Source of the DNA: Chenopodium formosanum
Taxonomy: Eukaryota > Streptophyta > Magnoliopsida > Caryophyllales > Amaranthaceae
Reading direction: 5' to 3'
Assembly: GCA_024500155.1 (NCBI GenBank)
Contig: CM044866.1
Span: 42,151,501 to 42,215,500 of the forward strand
Length of the DNA stretch: 64,000 nt
Shown here: in pieces, positions 33,201 to 46,000 of the stretch
Layout of the letters: the number at the start of each line of letters is the position of its first letter
Numbering within the stretch: position 1 is the first letter of the stretch
Notes under the pieces: model-generated
The model's database searches: none
Seen by the model: the letters and a program-made list of their open reading frames with translations, nothing else
What the model was told of the DNA's origin: nothing
Position numbers and translations under genes: made by a program

Positions 33201-36200
33201 TTAATCTTAGTTTACAAAATTTCTCTCTTGGTTGAAGTGAATTTAATTTCTATTGATCTGCTAAAGATGTATATAACTCGAGAAGGATAAGGGACAAAAA
33301 CTGTGAACCATGTCTTAAGTGTCTCCCTCATGCAACTTGATCAATAAGAAGAGGAAACAGAAAGCATATTGGAGACAAACGAAAATATTCATTGATGGTG
33401 AAAACTAAGAAAAAACATGTTTGGCATCAGTTTTAAAATTCATCAAATGAGCAGATGGCTATAGAGTGAGAACTAGAAGATTCAAGCTATATGTTTGACA
33501 GCCCATCCCTTCCATTTACAATGCCCAACCACCACAATCTTAACCCAGCATAGAAAATGTGTTTTTGAGCAATGGATATGTAATTCCAAGACAGTTTATA
33601 ATGTTAATTCTACAGAACTTGTAGATAACAGCTATCCAGCACAAAAAAGGGCTACATGCACTGCACATGAATTATGGTGCATAACAATTTGAACAAGCCA
33701 ATATTCATTGCTACACTGCATATAGCTCCAGAAGTAACCATATCCAATATTATGGTGCATAACAATTTGAACAAGCCAATATTCATTGCTCCACTGCATA
33801 TTGGCACATTTCCAGAGTTCAGACAGATGTTAGATTAATATTACCTCTTTAATTAGTACCCAAGCTCACTAACTATAGTTGAGATTACCTTCAGCAGAGA
33901 AACTTCACTAAAGCCTTAGTTTTTCCCATATATTCTGTTCAGTAATTGCTACCTAATTAACTCATGCCTTAGAAAATTCAGTTTCCTGCAAGATTACTAA
34001 CACATGTCCTAGTTTCTAACAAGCATATCAAGCCACAGAAGTCAAGCAGCCACACTCAAACGCTCCAACCCTCTGGACCAAACATGAGTTTAGCTGCTCA
34101 TATTCTCATGGTTGGAAGAGCTTTATAATTGTGGGAGCCTATGGGTAGCCCAAGACCAAAAACTCGGCATGGGATGCGCTAGGACCCACCTTTACCTAGA
34201 TAGTAGAAAGAGAGAGAGATGCGGAAGAAGCGTATTAACAAGCTCAATGTTATTTAGCATAGTTTTGCACATTCATATTAGTGCCTACACTACACACCAC
34301 CCATTCAGTTTATATATCATGGTAAATTATTGATGAAAAAACATAGTATGTGGTATGACAAAGAAGAAACAATATTTACTATCGTAAAACTTTTCACACC
34401 ACAATTGTTCAAGCCAGCCTAGCATTCCAGCCGCAAAAAATTAAACTCCATAAAACTTCTTTTAATTTTTCAACATATATTAAAGGAGCTTGAAAGCGAT
34501 AAACAACTAGACATGACCTCACAGTCAATTGTAATCAGTTAATTGAACAACACTCGCTACATCTTTCACTGAAAATAATGTAAGTCACAAATGCATCAAC
34601 TATCATGTTGCATGAGAGCTTTCATCATCTGGGTAGAATAAAAGTACCTGTACATCAGCATATAATCCAGGAAATGATAGACAGCCCTCATTAAAAAGTG
34701 TTTTCTTTAGCGAGTACTGGCTCACACTTGGATTTACAAGAACAATTTCTTCTCCCTCACCACGCTCACCAACAGGGTTAAACACCATAAGCTGGACGTT
34801 AATGCCTACTTGAGGAGCTGAGAGTCCAATCCCATCAGTTCTGCGGAAAAGGAAGCCAACAAGTATTGTTCACAAGTTCACAACCCTGTAAATAAAAGTC
34901 ATAATCTAGAAAAATTATTACTCACCACCTAACAGAAATATTTTGTAAGTAATATCACAAGTCAAAATACAGAAATAGCATTTCACTATTAGCCATAAAA
35001 CTATAATTCCAATATTCCATCTATAAAATATAAATAAAAAAATTTCACCACTTCCCACCTCCACCCCTCAAATGATCCTCCCTTTGCTTTAGTATTTCAG
35101 TTTAAGATAAGACATTACAAAGGTAAAAAGCCTGTAACAGCTTATACCATCACAAAATGAATCCCCATCGTTCATGTTTTGAGCTTGCAAAAACCTACAG
35201 AGGGATATGTGCCCCTAGTCATTGTGAGGCTCCCTATTGAGATTACTACACATTTTTGATTGAGTATATTTGCACAAATCAACCTCTGTAATTATAGATT
35301 ATAACCAATGATCCTTGAGGTCATCATCCCACCCAACATAACCTTGGGGACTTGTGGTATAGTGGTCTACGGTCATAAGACATAAGTTGGTCATGTCATT
35401 TGTTAAGTCACTCGAAAGAGCAACAGACAACACAAATGTAAGCCATCTCTTCTTGAAACGCACCAATATCCTCAATTTAATCCCTAAATCCAAGCAGCAA
35501 AAAAATTTAAAGTCTTTCCTCCTCACCAAGGGAGCACCAAACCCCAATGCATCAGTTTTGTTTTTCTAAAACAATTCCAAATGAAGCTCCGAGACAAAAG
35601 GTATAACCTCCAAATCCTCCAATACTAGGAATACTAATACTTTATTGCACTAAAAATTAATGAAGATAGCATTTATCCATATTGAACACATTTCATATTT
35701 GAAAACCCGTTAGAAAACTTAGAGGACACCCTTCTTAAGACTATAGAACGACATTTACCTCTAGATTATAGATACACACTTCACCCTTGATTTTCACCAA
35801 TCACTCTTGCAATTACAATTATCTTAATTCTAATCTTCTAAATTATACCATCTAAATAGAAATTTACTATAGACTACTTAATATTCATCAAGAGAGTAAT
35901 TGATATCAAAATTAAACAGGAAGAACAATTAATACAAACAATTAAGCAAAATAATCAAATTAATATGCCAATTCATCCTGCAATCATATAGACAATATCA
36001 TAATTTAAGTATTTAACTACGATATAAATACATAACAAATTGTCCCAAAAAAAACTTACTTGTACATAACATCAAACATTTCATCAACCAATTTCGTCAA
36101 ATTATCATCAAACTTATCAATTGGCTTGTTCTTGGCTCTAAGCTTTGTGTCTGGATATTCAACAATTTTCAGTGGTGACTCAAACTGCAAATCAACACCT

Positions 36201-36571
36201 ATATTCAAAAAATCAAAACCCACAAAAATTTACAAATAAATAAATTACCCAAAGAAAACCCACAAAAATTAACAAATAAATTACCCCAAAAAAAAGGAAG
36301 AAACCCACAAAAATTAAGAAATAGAAGAATGAATTGAAGTGGGAAAATGAGGCATACTTGAAGCGAAGTCGTTTTGTTTGGTGGAGAAGCTTCGTTTGGC
36401 CATGGCAAGAACTTTGGTAGTGTTAGTGCAGTGAAGTGTAAGAGGTGAGTTAGAAGGAAGAAGAAGAGTGAAGGAGGAAGTGGGGAAAGAGAGAAGAGAT
36501 GAACGAGAGGAGAGATGATGTTGTGTCCATGGATGTGGATGATGCTGTGGGAGTTTGCTTGAGCAATGCAT
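30275..36571 (-). CDS. PDF1B: Peptide deformylase 1B, organellar
   Basis: Removes the formyl group from N-formylmethionine of new proteins in chloroplasts and mitochondria. Six exons: 36571-36358, 36198-36060, 34840-34648, 32780-32670, 31330-31268, 30376-30275. All have GT-AG introns and the phases sum to 273 codons plus TAA. Residues 1-70 are Ser/Thr/Pro-rich without acidic residues until its end, fitting a transit peptide. The three deformylase motifs are intact: GIGLSAPQ (121-128), EGCLS (169-173) and HEFDH (213-217). Cys171, His213 and His217 should bind the metal and Glu214 act in catalysis. The length and the tail ending TGVGFGK match PDF1B of Arabidopsis. The start ATG 36,571 precedes the transit peptide; the upstream in-frame Met at 36,655 would add an unusual extension. 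Introns hold a SINE and a small MITE. Confidence 0.95.
32012..32093 (-). mobile_element. TS-like SINE 3' fragment in a PDF1B intron
   Basis: On the - strand it ends in GGACTAAGGCTTTGTTGTTGTTG, read as the block GGACTAAGGCTTTG plus TTG repeats typical of TS-type plant SINEs. It is flanked by a 15-bp direct repeat ACTTGGACGTCAATA (31,997-32,011 and 32,094-32,108). Only 82 bp remain, so the 5' tRNA-like part was lost at insertion. Confidence 0.75.
32294..32384. mobile_element. Small Stowaway MITE in a PDF1B intron
   Basis: CTCCCTCCGTCC at the left and GGACGGAGGGAG at the right, TA duplications on both sides (32,292-32,293 and 32,385-32,386), 91 bp. Confidence 0.9.
33671..33801. repeat. Direct repeat of 53 bp
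   Basis: ATTATGGTGCATAACAATTT... to ...CACTGCATAT occurs at 33,671-33,723 and 33,749-33,801 with a single mismatch (CTACACT/CTCCACT), separated by 25 bp. It lies in a PDF1B intron and is a recent local duplication. Confidence 0.9.
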
Positions 36572-37300
36572 TTTTTTGTTGCTTGTTTTTAAAATTTTAA
36601 GTTCACTAGAATGAGTTGTATGACTTGGTATGGTATTTAAATGTGTGATTAGCAAACCACCTATTGACCTATAGAAGGTGGTAGCATATCTAGCAATCTC
36701 AAAAGTTGAAAGATGTATAAATCATGTTAAAATGTGTAATTGGTAATTATGGTAAATGTGAATCACGAAATACCGCCCATTAAATTGATTGAACCGTCGA
36801 CAAAACTAGTAAAAGGATAACAATACCCTTAATTATTCCACTTTATTCTAAATTAGCTTTCTCTCTCCTACATCATGTAAGTGATGTAACCACACGTCCA
36901 CCACCTTAGTAACCTACTAACGTAAAATGTCGTTGGTGACCACCACTACCATAGCAAGTTAGCAACCAAGAACTACAACAAAGAATGTTTTTTCTCGTGC
37001 AACTTAGCCACCATTCACCAACGACACAACCCATGATATGAAACCCATCCATGACCACAAATGAGCCTTAGCCCGAAAATGGTAGGTGTTTGCATGTCCT
37101 CCTCCATTAATTTCCTCAACTTTCATTGTTGAAGAATTCAAGCTTCGTTGTTGACGATCGACTAATGAGAGAGGTAACACCCACTTAACGCTTTTCAAGC
37201 CAATAATATGTAAATGACGATTTCATCACAAGTGGCATGTGCAAAAAGACTTTAATATCCCCCGGAGAAATAGAATTTGTTTCTCATGTTGTTTTTTCTT
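36572..37300. promoter_or_regulatory. PDF1B upstream region
   Basis: Just upstream of the PDF1B start (reading the - strand), a TATA-like ACATTTAAATACC lies near 36,637-36,649, about 70 bp before the ATG. Further upstream the DNA is AT-rich with no gene. Confidence 0.4.
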
Positions 37301-37686
37301 GAACCGCGGCTGCTTGGTTCCTCATATTGTGAAATATTTTTTTGTTTCTCCATAAACAATGATTAAACCCAAATGAGAAGTGTTTGTCATTTTTTTTTTT
37401 TTTTTGAGTTTTCCTTCTGCATTGATTTCCTCAACCCCCATTATTGCAAAATTGAAATTTTTTTTTACTTCATCAATATCCCAATATTTTGCAGATCCCA
37501 AAATTTTGAGTTTTTCTTGAATTGGGGCTGTTTGATTCCTCATATTGAGATTTTTTTTTCTACACTGACAAATAATTAACCCCAAATGATAAATGTTTGT
37601 CATTTGCTTGTGAGTTTTCCTTCTTCATTGATTTCCTTGACCCCCATTATTGCAAAATTGAGAGCTTCATCAATATCCCAATACTG
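37301..37686. repeat. Degenerate ~218-bp tandem duplication
   Basis: Copy A (37,301-37,518) and copy B (37,519-37,686) share GGGCTG/CGGCTG-TTTGATTCCTCATATTG, CCCAAATGA, TGTTTGTCATTT, GAGTTTTCCTTCT, CCCCCATTATTGCAAAATTG and CATCAATATCCCAATA in the same order. A weaker third copy may lie at about 37,040-37,200. Confidence 0.75.
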
Positions 37687-37876
37687 TAGCTGATAGAGTC
37701 AATATAATTTACCATCTTATACTGAATTAATGAAATTAAATGACATGAATAACTCATCTTTTTTACATGAAAAACAAGCTTGCCCCTTTGATATGCTTCC
37801 AATGTTTCCCATGTTGAAAAATTTGTATTTTCTTGTTTTTTTTAAAAAAAAAAGGTGTAGAGACCAAAACCTAATA

Positions 37877-38089
37877 CTTTCTCCATTTTTTTAGTTAATA
37901 CCGTTTGACTTTTACACTATTCACACAACACGCTTTGAGTCGCTTTTGTGGTTTATAGATACGATAAAACATATTCATGTGGGATTTTGTTTGAATCGTC
38001 TCAATGTATATTTAGAGATATTAATCGTTATAAATATACGTTGGCAAGCGTGATAATATAAAGGTGTCAACTAAAAAAAACAGAGGAAG
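37877..38089. mobile_element. Stowaway-type MITE, copy B
   Basis: Second copy of the 25,615 element (shared TTACACTATTCACA, CGCTTTTGTG, TTGGCAAGCGTGATAATA, GGTGTCAACT), with TA duplications at 37,875-37,876 and 38,090-38,091. 213 bp. Confidence 0.88.
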
Positions 38090-38194
38090 TAAATATCTTC
38101 ATTTGATGTAATCTTTTTTTTTCACTATCTCCAACATAACCGTGGATCTATATCATTCCTTGATCCATCTCAGGTAAGCTTTTTATTTTTTTGT

Positions 38195-38300
38195 GTTTAG
38201 AGAGCGACAAGGGCAGGGGTGAGAATCGATCACAGGATTTCCTAGAACCGAGAGGGAAGCTCTAACCACTTGAGATATCCCTCACTCTCCTTCTCAGGTA
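38195..38300 (-). mobile_element. tRNA-derived SINE-like fragment
   Basis: On the - strand AGTGGTTAGAGC (box A-like) and TGTGATCGATTCTC (box B-like) are about 45 bp apart, as in tRNA-derived SINEs. Ends and TSD were not identified. Confidence 0.45.
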
Positions 38301-39150
38301 AGCTGATTATATTACACTCATTTGTGTTGCTTCCTTGCCATCAATCTCTTCTTGGGTCTTATAGAGTTATAGTATGTCATGAACACATGAAGTGTCCAAC
38401 TGTAAAGTGAACGAGGTAAGTGTATCTAGATGTGTCAAAAACCTACTCAATTGACCCAACCTGAATAAAAAAAATAAATTCAGTTTTAGACATGTTTGGA
38501 CACAATAATTTAGTATGAATTAGATATAAAAATAGACCGACTCGAACCGACTTCACCAAGCTTGACCCGAACACCAGAATTGACATATTTTTGTGTCTAT
38601 ACCATTATCCTTGTCCGATTACCAGCAAGAGTATGTTAAAATGGTAATTAACTTGATGTCACTTAAAGGAGGCATTGAGTTTAAGCCTAACTGAATGTAG
38701 AAATTCTTGTTGAAAGATTCACCCACCATAAGCCATGTGTATGACTCTGGTCGAATCCGAATATTGTCGAAGTTAAATTTCAGTGAATTGGGTGGGCATA
38801 TTAAAAAAATATATATATATCGATATATGATTGTAAGACATAACTATGACATCAACATGACCTTTCTTCTCAATTCAATCAATCAAAGCCTTAATCTCAT
38901 AAATAGGGTCGGTTACATGAATCAAATTTGATTATTCCGTGTAATTGTCGAAAAACTTTCAACTGTTTTTTTTTTTTTTTTTGGAAACGAGGGACAAGCC
39001 CCAAACTGTAATTTCCTTACCACGGTAACTTATATGGGGTAATGGGTTTACCATTATCACCTTACAAAATTACCTAAATGCCCCTGAAATATGGAGTAAT
39101 GGGTTTAGTGGTTTACCATTATCACCTTACAAAGAAAAAAAAAAACGGAT
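38300..39150. other. Spacer upstream of GatA
   Basis: No gene. Contains an AT dinucleotide run (38,808-38,828), a T-run (38,966-38,984) and two partial copies of ATTACCATTATCACCTTACAAA-like sequence near 39,050 and 39,115. Confidence 0.4.
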
Positions 39151-39273
39151 GAATGTAGCCCCCTACCTTCTCCTCCTGCTACTCTCTCTCTCAGTTCTCC
39201 ATTGAATTGCACTCAACGTTCTCCATTGAAGCGCCTTCTGATACTTTTATCTCCCATTGAAGCAGCTTCTTAG
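39150..39273 (+). other. Possible 5' noncoding exon of GatA
   Basis: A C/T-rich stretch ending AGCAGCTTCTTAG|GTAATTTC could be a 5' UTR exon with a donor at 39,274. The segment around 39,145-39,235 resembles 58,440-58,505 just upstream of the SAS10 fragment. Confidence 0.35.
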
Positions 39274-39869
39274 GTAATTTCTTGTTTCTTTCCTCCCTTA
39301 AATTATTTATGAACCATATTTGATTATTGAATCAAATTTAGTTTCTACTGGATTGCAGAACCCTTTAATGTTAGAATTTAGCTATGAAATCAGACCCCTT
39401 CTCCCTGGAATCAGGGACGGGACTGATTATTAGTGAAAATTTGTAATGCTTTACTGATTTTTCATGGTATATATACTAATTTCATTATATACTGATTTTT
39501 CTGGGTAATTATATGCTGAATGTTGATTGATTGTTGCTGCGAATTGGTAATTTTTGTGTATAAATTATGCCCTAACATAAATTGATAAATTGGTAATTAT
39601 ATGCAAATTGATTGTTGTTGCAAATTGTGTAATAGAACTTGATACTTGTTAATTTAGTGTTTAAATTATTCAATTGTTGCTTGACATTTATTATTTGGGT
39701 TCTTGATATGTAAAACTAAGTCCTTTTATTTGTGTGTGCGACGATGCTCATAACACTTTGTTAGTTTGTTTAGATGTTTTACACAAAATGGTTCTTTTTG
39801 ATGTCAATTATATAGTGGTACATTGAATGAGTTGTAGAATTCTCTTTCTTTTTGATACATTATATGCTT

Positions 39870-39975
39870 TGTAATTTGTTGTACCCGTGTCCCCTATTTT
39901 AGGATTGCCATTTTGTCGTGTCCGTTTTGTACCCGTGTCCGTGCCAATATCCGAACTGGTGCATCCTATCATAAC
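39870..39975 (-). repeat. Dispersed CCGTGTCCGTG-type repeat at the GatA start
   Basis: Words ACCCGTGTCCCC, CGTGTCCGTTTTGTACCCG and TGTCCGTGCCAATAT match a sequence widely scattered in plant genomes; a related piece may be at 43,684-43,840. It ends only about 30 bp before the GatA start codon and adds an open in-frame extension from 39,887 that I do not accept as coding. Confidence 0.4.
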
Positions 39976-40003
39976 ACCCATTCTACACCACCCCCGTGCA
40001 AAA

Positions 40004-43000
40004 ATGCTAACCACTGTGCACCACCACCAACGAGTCCTCCTCCTCCACCGCTCTCCTCACTTCATTCTCTCTCCTAAACCTCTCCACTCCTTCACTCTCA
40101 AATGCCTCTCTTCTTCCTCAACCGCCTCTCAACCCGTCACTCAACCACCCACTACAAACTTACCCACTTCCCAAATCCTCTCAATCCGCCATTCTCTCCT
40201 TACCCGCCAACTAACCGCTGTCGAAATCGCTGAGTCTTACTTGACTCGCCTCCGAATCACTGAACCCAAACTCAGGAGCTTCTTGCATATTGCTGATGAA
40301 GAGAGTATTTTGAGGCAGGCTGAAGAGGTTGACAGGAAGATTGAGAGGAATGAAGAAGTGGGGTTGTTGGGTGGTGTTTTGGTGGGTGTTAAGGATAATA
40401 TTTGTACTTCTGATATGCCTTCTACTGCCGGTTCGAAGATTCTAGATGGGTATCGGCCACCTTATGATGCGACGGCCGTGAAGAAGGTGAAAGAGTTGGG
40501 TGGAATTGTTGTCGGGAAGACTAATTTGGATGAGTTTGGGATGGGTAGTACCACTGAAGGTTCTGCTTTTCAGGTTTGTATCATATTAATTTTTTATGCT
40601 TTGTCAAATTTGCATATAAAATTTTACTTTCATCTATATGTTTATTGTATGTTGTATGTAATAAGTTTGACAATGTGCCAACTAGCTCAATTGATTGAAG
40701 TCTTGGGGTGGTACATAATACCTTGGATTGGGATTGAATCTCGTGTACATCATTGGAGAATAGTGATATGGATTTTAATCCGCATTAGCAAGGGTTTAAG
40801 CTCAAACCTTTGTGAGTAGTTTTGGGGATCTAAAGTGATGAATTTAATGGAAATTGTGACTAATTGTTAATGATGTGTGCCATTGGTTGATGAAATAATT
40901 AAGGAACTGAGGCAATGAATTACGAGGCTGTTTTTATGGTTTGTTTTTTGACATTATCTTTAGCTTTTTGTGAAGTATTGTTGAGGTAAAATGATTGGCG
41001 AAAAAGCCATAGTTAGGTTTTAGTAAAGGTAAATTATTCAGTTGTTTATAATATAATGTCAGGCCCTTGAGGGTGTGAGCTTGAGGAATTTGGGTAAAAT
41101 TTATGACCTTGAACTTTAGAATTGAGTGAATTGCAAAATTTGTGGAAAATACCACATTTTACTAACTGTACCGGTGATTGTCTTACAAAAAGTCAAAACA
41201 GGAAAATTTTCAGTTTCAGAGGGAGTATAATTCAATAATGTTTTCTAAAGTGCTTCTAATACTTTTTGGTGGAAATGCTTAGTCCTAGTGGACCACATTA
41301 TGAAGTGATACATTAGTAATTAAGTATGCCGTTTATGATCTAAGGACTTTAGAAATTTTGATTAGATAGATGTTGCATCTAAAATGAATGTTTTGAGCAC
41401 TAAATATTGTGAAAAAAAAACTTTTCAGTCTTAAAATTTCTCTATGATAATTGGTTGGTTTACTCGGGTCATGCATCTGTTTAGGTGACCACAAATCCTT
41501 GGGATGAGTCATGTGTACCAGGTGGATCATCTGGTGGCTCAGCTGCAGCCGTTTCTGCAAGGCAATGTGTGGTGTCTCTGGGAAGTGACACAGGTGGTAG
41601 TGTGAGACAGCCCGCATCTTTTTGTGGGGTTGTTGGATTGAAGCCAACATATGGGCGTGTCTCAAGATATGGACTTGTGGCTTATGCATCATCATTGGAT
41701 GCTATAGGCTGCTTTGGTACATCGGTTGCTGATGCAGGGATTCTTCTTCAAGCAATTTCTGGGCATGATAGATTTGATTCTACAAGTAGCATGCGAGTAA
41801 GCATTCATAAATCATTTTTTACTTCGTAAGCAAAGGATCACAGTTCCTCCACCTACATATTGCTATACAGAAAGTGTGTAGCAAATATGTGGGTTGGATA
41901 CTCAAATTTGGCTTTTCATGCTCATTAGTTATTGAGATGAAATAATTAAACTCATGTACTTGTGTAAATGACTGATTGTAGTTTTTACTTGTGCACTGAT
42001 CTTGCCTGTTCCAATAATATTGTCAATTTGAAACATATTCTAAACAGATCAAATGCCCTGTTTGGTGAACTTTTCAATCTCTCTGTTTTCTGCAGTTGGA
42101 ATCCAAAAACAGGTTACACTTGTTGCTGTGATTGAGCATAATTTTTAGAAACATGTGTGCTCGATTCATGCTGTAGATTTGTTGCATTCTCAGCTTTGGC
42201 ATATTGTGCTTTCCAGGAAGTTCCGGAATTCATATCAAAATTCACTTCTTCAAATATCCTGGAGTCCAGGCCACTCCAAGGACTCAGAGTTGGTATTATT
42301 CGCGAGACTCTTGAAGACGGTGTTGATGCAAATGTGGTGTCTTCAATTCGTGCAGCTGCTTCACATCTGGAAGACCTTGGCTGTTCTGTGACAGAAGTAG
42401 TTTCCATTCTTTGATACGCCTACTGATTTGTTGATTTGGGCTGACTGGCTAAATTGACATAACCTTGTGTTTGTTCTTTTTTGCAGGTGTCACTGCCTTC
42501 TTTTTCACTCGGGCTTCCAGCTTACTATGTACTTGCCTCCTCCGAGTCTTCATCCAACTTATCACGTTATGATGGTGTTAGGTGAGCTTGCTATGCGTAA
42601 TAATATTCACTGTAGGGTGAGGAAAGGGGTTTCTTGATAAAGTTGGTTTGTGATTATCAGATTATTTTAACCAAAGCCATGTGGGTATTTGATGCTTTTA
42701 CTGCTTTGTTGTGAATGAGTGGCACTGTGCTAATGGATTGTACCCTTGTAGTGTTTGAAGATTATTCATCCAGAAAAGGTAGTGATACCATTGAATTGCT
42801 AGTAAATGGATTTTATCCTCATCTGTAGGTATGGGAATCAGGTAACTGCTGATGAGCTAACTAATTTATATGGAGAATCCCGAGCTAGAGGGTTCGGTCC
42901 TGAGGTGTGTTTATTTAGTGGTGTTTTAGGTTTTAACTGTTTAGGCTAATGCTCATCTGCTTGTCAAATTGTTTTTGTACAATGTCGGTTACATTTTACG

Positions 43001-46000
43001 ATAACCCCCACATCTTTGTAGGTAAAAAGGAGAATATTAATGGGAACATATGCCCTTTCGGCGGGTTACTATGATGCATATTATAAGCGTGCACAACAGG
43101 TATCATTGTTTATTTTTATTTTTTTTTATTTATTTTTTATTATGTATGTGTTGCCTGTGACATTATTATGTAGTATAAAAACTGTAAATGTGTTTTTATG
43201 TTTGTTTTGTATGTTCTTTTTCCTTTATTTACTTCTGTTAATTTCTTCAAATTTTTTTTTCTATCCTTTGCCATGTGTAGGCTTTATGTTGGGCCAAATT
43301 TCATGATATCTCTTATTTATGGATTGGGATTTTGTGAACTTAGGCTGGAAGTTGCCTACTTAAGAGCCCACATTTTAAACAAACTCACATTGAAAATTAG
43401 AAGCACTTTTTTTTCTTCTTATAAATAAATAAATAATTTCTTTGTTTCATATTAATCAACATATTCTGACCTTGGGCATTATTCACATAAATTACTTTGA
43501 ATTCCTTTGTTATTTATACTCCAGCAACAAAAAAAAAAAAAAAAAACAGTTGCCATGCGTTATGTTGTTAGATTTGCTCCAATGTATGTATCCAAATATA
43601 AGCGTTATAAGTTTCTTGTTTGAATTTAAAGACATTAATGTTTGAAATTATGCATTTGCGAGTATGCCTAAAGGAAATGTATGATGAAGTATGTATAAAT
43701 GTCGTATCCCCATACCTATGTCCAAAATCAGGACACAGGTATTTAATGCCATGTCCATAATTTCAAAATTATCCATATATTTCAAATTTCGTGTTGAACA
43801 CTCGGATTTGGACCTGGATCTAATATTCATACCCTTGTTCAGGTAACATAGCCTATACGTATTGATCTTTACCTCTTTATAATCTTATTGGGAAAGGTAG
43901 GTATGATTCCAAAAGGTCTGCTAGCTAAATTGAGCTTTAGCTAGAATTTTCTCAAAAAGAAGCTTGCTTTAGGAATAGTTGTATTTTCTTGGCAGAAGAG
44001 GGTTGCCAAGATATCTGATGGGATATCGCCTTGTAGAATATGAAGAAAACATTCTTCTCTTTCATTTCTTGTATTTCCTTCATATTACATATTAATTTAT
44101 TTAGAATTGCCTCCAAATCTGAGGCTTTACAGAAATTAAGAAAAAACATGAAAAGTCTCGTCAACCCTTGAGACTGGCAAAAGATAATCAAAAAACACAA
44201 ATGTGTAATGCTGATCCTTTCAGTTCAGATAATTTTAAATAATTATAAGTTTAGATAAGGTGAGACAAAATCAATTGAACCAAACAAAGCCTCAGCTCTT
44301 TGTTATGGTAAACAAGGAAGAACATTAGTCAGCTCCAAATAAGGTGAAGATATGTCATTTGGCCCATGATTCATGATCAAAAGACTTTGAAGTTTGGACT
44401 CTCACTATGTTACACATATATGGTAGGGCGGGAGAAGGTCATAAGACTCTAATCATCTCTACTACTCTTGCTGTTTCTCTTGAGGGTAGTTCATATTAAG
44501 TGTGTAAGCTATGTCTTTGGGGATATTAGAAATCCATGTATAGGCGAGTAAGTGACAATTCCCCATTTGAAATTGTTGCCATTATGCCATAATATCTAAG
44601 GGAAGAAGGATGGAAAAAAAAAAACAAAAACAAAAAAAGAAAGAACCTGAGTTTAGCACGTTTCAAGATCTAGGCTGAAACTATACCAGAATACTAGATA
44701 AATGGGTGTGGGATGTTTGAAGTGATCATATACAAAATGCAATATTTGGATTTAAATATCAAGTTCTTTACCACTGCAAGTCTATTTATCTGATGTCACA
44801 CGCTGTGGATGATCTAGTCCCATGAAAATCACTTCTGCCTCTCTTTCAGCTGGACGTTCCTTCTTCCTTTTTTAAAGAAGTCAACTGTGGAAACCTTATT
44901 AACAACTTGCCTCATCTGTGTTCTTGCACGCTTTGCAAACTACTCTGCACTAAACAAAATTATCTTGGGACCCACCTGTCGTCCCACAATTAAATAACAA
45001 ATATGTGTGTCTTTCTTCAGCATCCTTGCTGAAGACGCATTATTTTGCTTCTTGTAAAGACATGTTTGATAATTGTTTAATTTAACACATCAAAATATGT
45101 GGGTGTGCTATACCTGTTGGCATCTTACAGTTTTACCACAACAGAGTAATAAGAACTTGTTATCTGTAAGCACTTGCAGCTTTAGCAGTGGAAGCATTTG
45201 TGATTTGTAAGATCAAGTTCTTTATAGAGTCAAGAAGAAATTATTGATTCTGGTAACCTTTCAGGTGAGAACTGTGGTTCGAAAAAGCTTCAAAGCTGCA
45301 CTGGATGAAAATGACATTCTTATTTCACCTGCTGCACCCTCTGCTGCATATAAAATTGGTATGTCTGACGTTATTCTAAATAGACTTTTGTTTGGTTGGC
45401 CTTCCTTTTGATCAAAGTGTTGCTTGTTTCTTTGCCAACATCCATAGGTGAAAAGAAAAATGATCCATTGGCAATGTATGCTGGTGACATAATGACGGTA
45501 AGGGTTCTGGCTTAGTCATTTTTCTAACACTGATACTATCGTTTTCTGTTCTTGTCTTCTCTGTATTATGTGGGTATTGGGAATCAGTTGCAAGGGTTCA
45601 ACAATTGCTAATCTGAGTAGGAACAAACTTTTAAGATTTTTTACCAGTATTGTATCATACATGATTACCTCATTGTTATAATAAAAATTATACTCCACAT
45701 TACAGAGCTTCTGAACTTGTAAAATATTTACTAGTAACTTCAAGTCCAATTTTGATTATTCATTTACTTGTATCACCGAGCGTGCATTTTCAAGTTTTAA
45801 TGAAATGCAATGTGTTTATTTATTTTACTTGTCATTTGTCTCAGGTCAATGTGAACTTGGCTGGTTTGCCAGCATTAGTCTTGCCTTGTGGTTTTTCTGA
45901 AGGTGGGCCTGCCAGTCTTCCTGTTGGACTACAGATGATAGGTGCTGCATTTGATGAGGTATTGACCTAAGTTTTTTTAGCTGAAATATGTGATGAGTTA

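Noticed and set aside
35340..35410. SINE-like box A near 35,355
   Set aside because: Single weak match (GTGGTATAGTGGTCT) without a box B at the right distance.
39887..40003. Upstream in-frame start for GatA
   Set aside because: The added residues are encoded by a dispersed repeat; the ATG at 40,004 gives a typical organelle signal and family-like length.
38195..40800. Functional tRNA genes at the box A/box B-like sites
   Set aside because: Neither site folds into a convincing cloverleaf by eye; spacing and decay fit SINEs better.
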